Source: Ruminococcus sp.
Lineage (GTDB): Bacteria; Bacillota; Clostridia; Oscillospirales; Acutalibacteraceae
Assembly (NCBI GenBank): GCA_004558485.1
Contig: SFCS01000036.1
Span: 1-8,579 of the forward strand
Direction of reading: 5' to 3'
Length of the DNA stretch: 8,579 bases
The notes below the pieces were generated by a model, which made no database searches, had not been told where the DNA came from, and saw nothing but the letters and a program-made list of their open reading frames with translations. The position numbers were made by a program, and so were the translations under genes. The first letter of the stretch is position 1. Each line of letters opens with the position of its first letter. Below, piece after piece: positions 6,361 to 8,579 of the stretch.

Positions 6361-8292
6361 TTATGCGTTCTCCTTCGTGTAGTTTAACAGTCCGCCTGCT
6401 AGCAGCATGGCGCGCTGACGGTCGGAAAATTCGCTGCACAGCGGATAGCTTTCGTTTTTCGTCTCATTTTTCAGCACCACGGGCGTGCCGTTTTGGATGC
6501 TCTTGCGGATGTCTTCGAGCACCAGCGTGTCGCCGAGATCGATGCGGTCATAGTCCGCTTCGTTCGAAAAGGTGAGCGGCAGGATGCCCGCGTTGATGAG
6601 GTTGGCGACATGGATGCGGGCAAAGGACTTGACGATCACCGCGCGGATGCCGAGATACAGCGGTGCCAGGGCGGCGTGCTCACGGGAGCTGCCCTGTCCG
6701 TAGTTGCTGCCGCCGATGATGATGCCGCGTCCTGCCGCCTTGCAGCGTGCGGGAAATTCCGGATCGCAGCGGGTGAAGCAGTGCTCGGAAATGGCGGGAA
6801 TGTTGGATCTGAGCGGCAGGATCTTTGCGCCGGCGGGCATGATATGGTCGGTGGTGATATTGTCGCCGACCTTCAGCAGCACATCGGCGGAAATGGTCTC
6901 CTCCAGCGGATGCGTCTGCGGGAAGGGCTTGATGTTCGGCCCGCGCAGAATTTCCACATTCTTCATCTCGGAAACGGTGGCGGGAGGAACGATCATGTTG
7001 TCATTGATCTCAAAGGTCTCCGGCATCTTGACGACCGGCGCCTTGCCGAGGGTGCGGGGATCGGTCAGCACGCCCGTGAGTGCCGAGGCGGCAGCCGTTT
7101 CGGGGCTGACAAGATAGATCTGGGCGTCGGCTGTGCCGGAGCGCCCCTCAAAGTTGCGGTTGAAGGTGCGCAGCGAAATGCCGCCGGAATTGGGGGACTG
7201 TCCCATACCGATGCAGGGACCGCAGGCGCATTCGAGAATGCGCGCGCCCGCCGCGATCATGTCCGCCAGTGCGCCGCAGGACGCCAGCATGGTGTAGACC
7301 TGCTTGGAGCCGGGGGCGATGGACAGGCTGACACGCGGATCGACCGTTTTGCCCTTCAGAATGGCGGCGACCTTCAGCATGTCCTGCAGCGAAGAATTGG
7401 TGCAGGAGCCGATGCAGCACTGGTCGACACGGATCTCGCCGATCTCGCTGACCGGCTTCACCGCGTCGGGGGAGTGCGGGCAAGCGGCAAGCGGCGTCAG
7501 TGCGGACAGATTGATGACGATGTGCTCGTCATAGACCGCTCCTTCGTCCGCCGCAAGCGCGACAAAGTCCTTCTCACGATCCTGTGCGCGCATGAATTCA
7601 CGGGTAATATCGTCGGAGGGGAAGATAGAGGTGGAAGCGCCAAGCTCCGCACCCATGTTGGTGATGGTGGCGCGCTCCGGCACGGAAAGCGATCTGACGC
7701 CCTCACCGGTGTATTCGATGATCTTGCCGACGCCACCCTTGACGGTCATGCGGCGCAGAACCTCCAGGATAACATCCTTCGCCGTCACCCACGGCTGCAG
7801 GCTGCCGCGCAGCTCCACATTGACGATCTTCGGCATGGTGATATAGTATGTACCGCCGCCCATAGCGACCGCCACATCCAAGCCGCCCGCGCCGAACGCC
7901 AGCATGCCGATGCCGCCGCCGGTCGGCGTGTGGCTGTCCGAGCCGATGAGCGTTTTGCCGGGGATGCCGAAACGCTCCAGATGCACCTGATGGCAGATGC
8001 CGTTGCCGGGACGGGAGAAATACAGCCCGTGCTTTTTGCACACCGACTGGATATACCGATGGTCGTCGGCATTTTCAAAGCCGGTTTGCAGCGTGTTGTG
8101 ATCGATATAAGCAACCGACCGCTCGGTCTTGACGCGCGGAATGCCCATCGTTTCAAATTCGAGATAGGCCATGGTGCCGGTGGCATCCTGCGTCAGCGTC
8201 TGATCGATCTTGAGACCGATTTCGCTGCCGACGGTCATTTCGCCGCAGACAAGATGGGAACGAATGAGCTTTTGTGCCAGGGTATCTGCCAT
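6361..8292 (-). CDS. Aconitate hydratase (short clostridial-type aconitase)
   Basis: Iron-sulfur enzyme that interconverts citrate and isocitrate via cis-aconitate in the cytoplasm. The 643 residues hold the full set of aconitase motifs: SDSHTPTGGG (118-127), cluster ligand C297 in CIGSCTNSS, ligands C357 and C360 in ACGPCIGMGQSPNSG, and the swivel domain with GGSNYGQGSSREHAALAP (527-544) carrying the substrate-binding Ser-Arg pair. The length is well below AcnA or AcnB (about 850-890) and fits the shorter aconitase subfamily found in Clostridia; homoaconitase or a LeuC-LeuD-like relative is less likely because both domains are in one chain in aconitase order. The start at 8292 is chosen over GTG at 8301 because AGGAGAG lies 8 nt upstream of it. 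That site overlaps the stop of the GtrA gene, and the gene ends directly at the ATG of the beta-helix gene, so it is in the middle of an operon. Confidence 0.93.
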   Translation of the reverse strand: MADTLAQKLIRSHLVCGEMTVGSEIGLKIDQTLTQDATGTMAYLEFETMGIPRVKTERSVAYIDHNTLQTGFENADDHRYIQSVCKKHGLYFSRPGNGICHQVHLERFGIPGKTLIGSDSHTPTGGGIGMLAFGAGGLDVAVAMGGGTYYITMPKIVNVELRGSLQPWVTAKDVILEVLRRMTVKGGVGKIIEYTGEGVRSLSVPERATITNMGAELGASTSIFPSDDITREFMRAQDREKDFVALAADEGAVYDEHIVINLSALTPLAACPHSPDAVKPVSEIGEIRVDQCCIGSCTNSSLQDMLKVAAILKGKTVDPRVSLSIAPGSKQVYTMLASCGALADMIAAGARILECACGPCIGMGQSPNSGGISLRTFNRNFEGRSGTADAQIYLVSPETAAASALTGVLTDPRTLGKAPVVKMPETFEINDNMIVPPATVSEMKNVEILRGPNIKPFPQTHPLEETISADVLLKVGDNITTDHIMPAGAKILPLRSNIPAISEHCFTRCDPEFPARCKAAGRGIIIGGSNYGQGSSREHAALAPLYLGIRAVIVKSFARIHVANLINAGILPLTFSNEADYDRIDLGDTLVLEDIRKSIQNGTPVVLKNETKNESYPLCSEFSDRQRAMLLAGGLLNYTKENA

Positions 8293-8306
8293 AGGTAACA
8301 CTCTCC

Positions 8307-8579
8307 TTATGCTGTGGGTTTATTACGAAATACAAAAAAACGCTGTAAAATGAAGCTTGCCGTAAACAGAACCGCCTCCACGATCAGCTTTGCCAAAAAC
8401 AGCGGAACTTCCAACACAATATTGAGCAGCTTCAGTCCGTAGTAGTTGAGTATCAGGATGGGGATGGCAACTGCATAGTATTTTGCGGCGGACCGCAGTA
8501 AACGGCCGTCATTTTGGAACACCAGCTTACGGTTGATGGCAAAGTTCGCAAGCGAGCTTATAATGCGGGCGATCACGAC
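8307..8579 (-). CDS. GtrA-family membrane protein (5' end beyond the window)
   Basis: The last 90 residues of a small integral membrane protein; the open frame runs past the right edge, so the GTG at 8576 is not taken as the start. The visible part opens with ARIISSLANFAINRKLVFQ, the helix and 'NF..NR..VF' motif of the GtrA family, repeats a hydrophobic segment at about residues 34-55, and ends with a third (LIVEAVLFTASFILQRFFVFR), again with the 'F.lqR.fVF' ending. GtrA proteins are about 120-140 residues with four helices and are thought to flip polyprenyl-linked sugars for cell-surface glycans. The stop codon (8307-8309) overlaps the ribosome binding site of the aconitase gene 14 nt downstream, so the two are one transcript. 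The link between a flippase-like protein and aconitase is unclear. Confidence 0.85.
   Translation of the reverse strand, partial: VVIARIISSLANFAINRKLVFQNDGRLLRSAAKYYAVAIPILILNYYGLKLLNIVLEVPLFLAKLIVEAVLFTASFILQRFFVFRNKPTA

Noticed and set aside
5320..6387. A 355-residue plus-strand open frame
   Set aside because: It lies opposite the beta-helix gene, has no ribosome binding site or domain, and is explained by codon bias on the other strand.
6493..8298. A 601-residue open frame on the plus strand opposite the aconitase gene
   Set aside because: It is a shadow of the GC-rich aconitase gene: low-complexity, rich in Asp, Gly, Arg and His, no recognisable domain, and the minus-strand frame carries every aconitase motif.

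Overview
The window looks like DNA from two different gut-type bacteria joined at about position 1655-1690. Left of the join (1 to about 1670), the DNA is more AT-rich. The one complete gene there has a signal peptide and no Shine-Dalgarno sequence, and the protein style (Gly/Ala-rich secreted protein ending in a 'GEYA' segment) suggests a Bacteroidota such as Bacteroides or Prevotella. Right of the join, the DNA is GC-rich, every gene with a visible start has a purine-rich ribosome binding site or is translationally coupled, and the proteins suggest a clostridial (Oscillospiraceae/Ruminococcaceae-like) Firmicute. The taxonomy is inferred from style, not from a database search.

Left part: the 3' tail of a plus-strand gene (1-121) ends in a charged, Lys/Asp-rich stretch and is followed by a strong hairpin terminator. 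A short intergenic stretch with inverted repeats comes next. On the minus strand there is a secreted protein of unknown function (314-1087) and, upstream of it, the C-terminal half of a serine-recombinase-like protein with a helix-turn-helix (1221 to about 1679). The catalytic arginines expected in the visible part of that recombinase domain are not conserved.

Join: the recombinase fragment is fused in frame to the N-terminal ~527 residues of a six-hairpin glycosidase (about 1680-3260). The long open reading frame across the join therefore has a front half and a back half from unrelated families. An assembly chimera is the simplest explanation. A real rearrangement is not excluded.

Right part: the glycosidase is divergent from an AraC-family regulator (3393-4163), a usual arrangement for a sugar-utilisation gene and its regulator. 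The 132-bp gap holds back-to-back promoter candidates that share one palindromic TTGCAA -35 box, and a pair of 14-bp direct repeats about five helical turns apart that could be the regulator's operator. A bidirectional terminator (4163-4193) separates the regulator from a convergent minus-strand operon, read in order as a GtrA-family membrane protein (partial, 8307-8579), a 643-residue aconitase (6361-8292), a right-handed beta-helix protein with a GH110/GH28-like aspartate triad (4660-6360) and a CYTH-domain phosphohydrolase (4197-4667). The spacings are 14 nt, 0 nt and an 8-nt overlap, so these genes are almost certainly co-transcribed and at least partly coupled in translation. The two glycosidase-like proteins lack signal peptides and would act inside the cell on imported oligosaccharides; no transporter is in view. 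Why an aconitase sits between a GtrA flippase-like protein and a beta-helix glycosidase-like protein is not explained by any pathway I recognise. I see no tRNA, rRNA, CRISPR array, insertion sequence or prophage gene.
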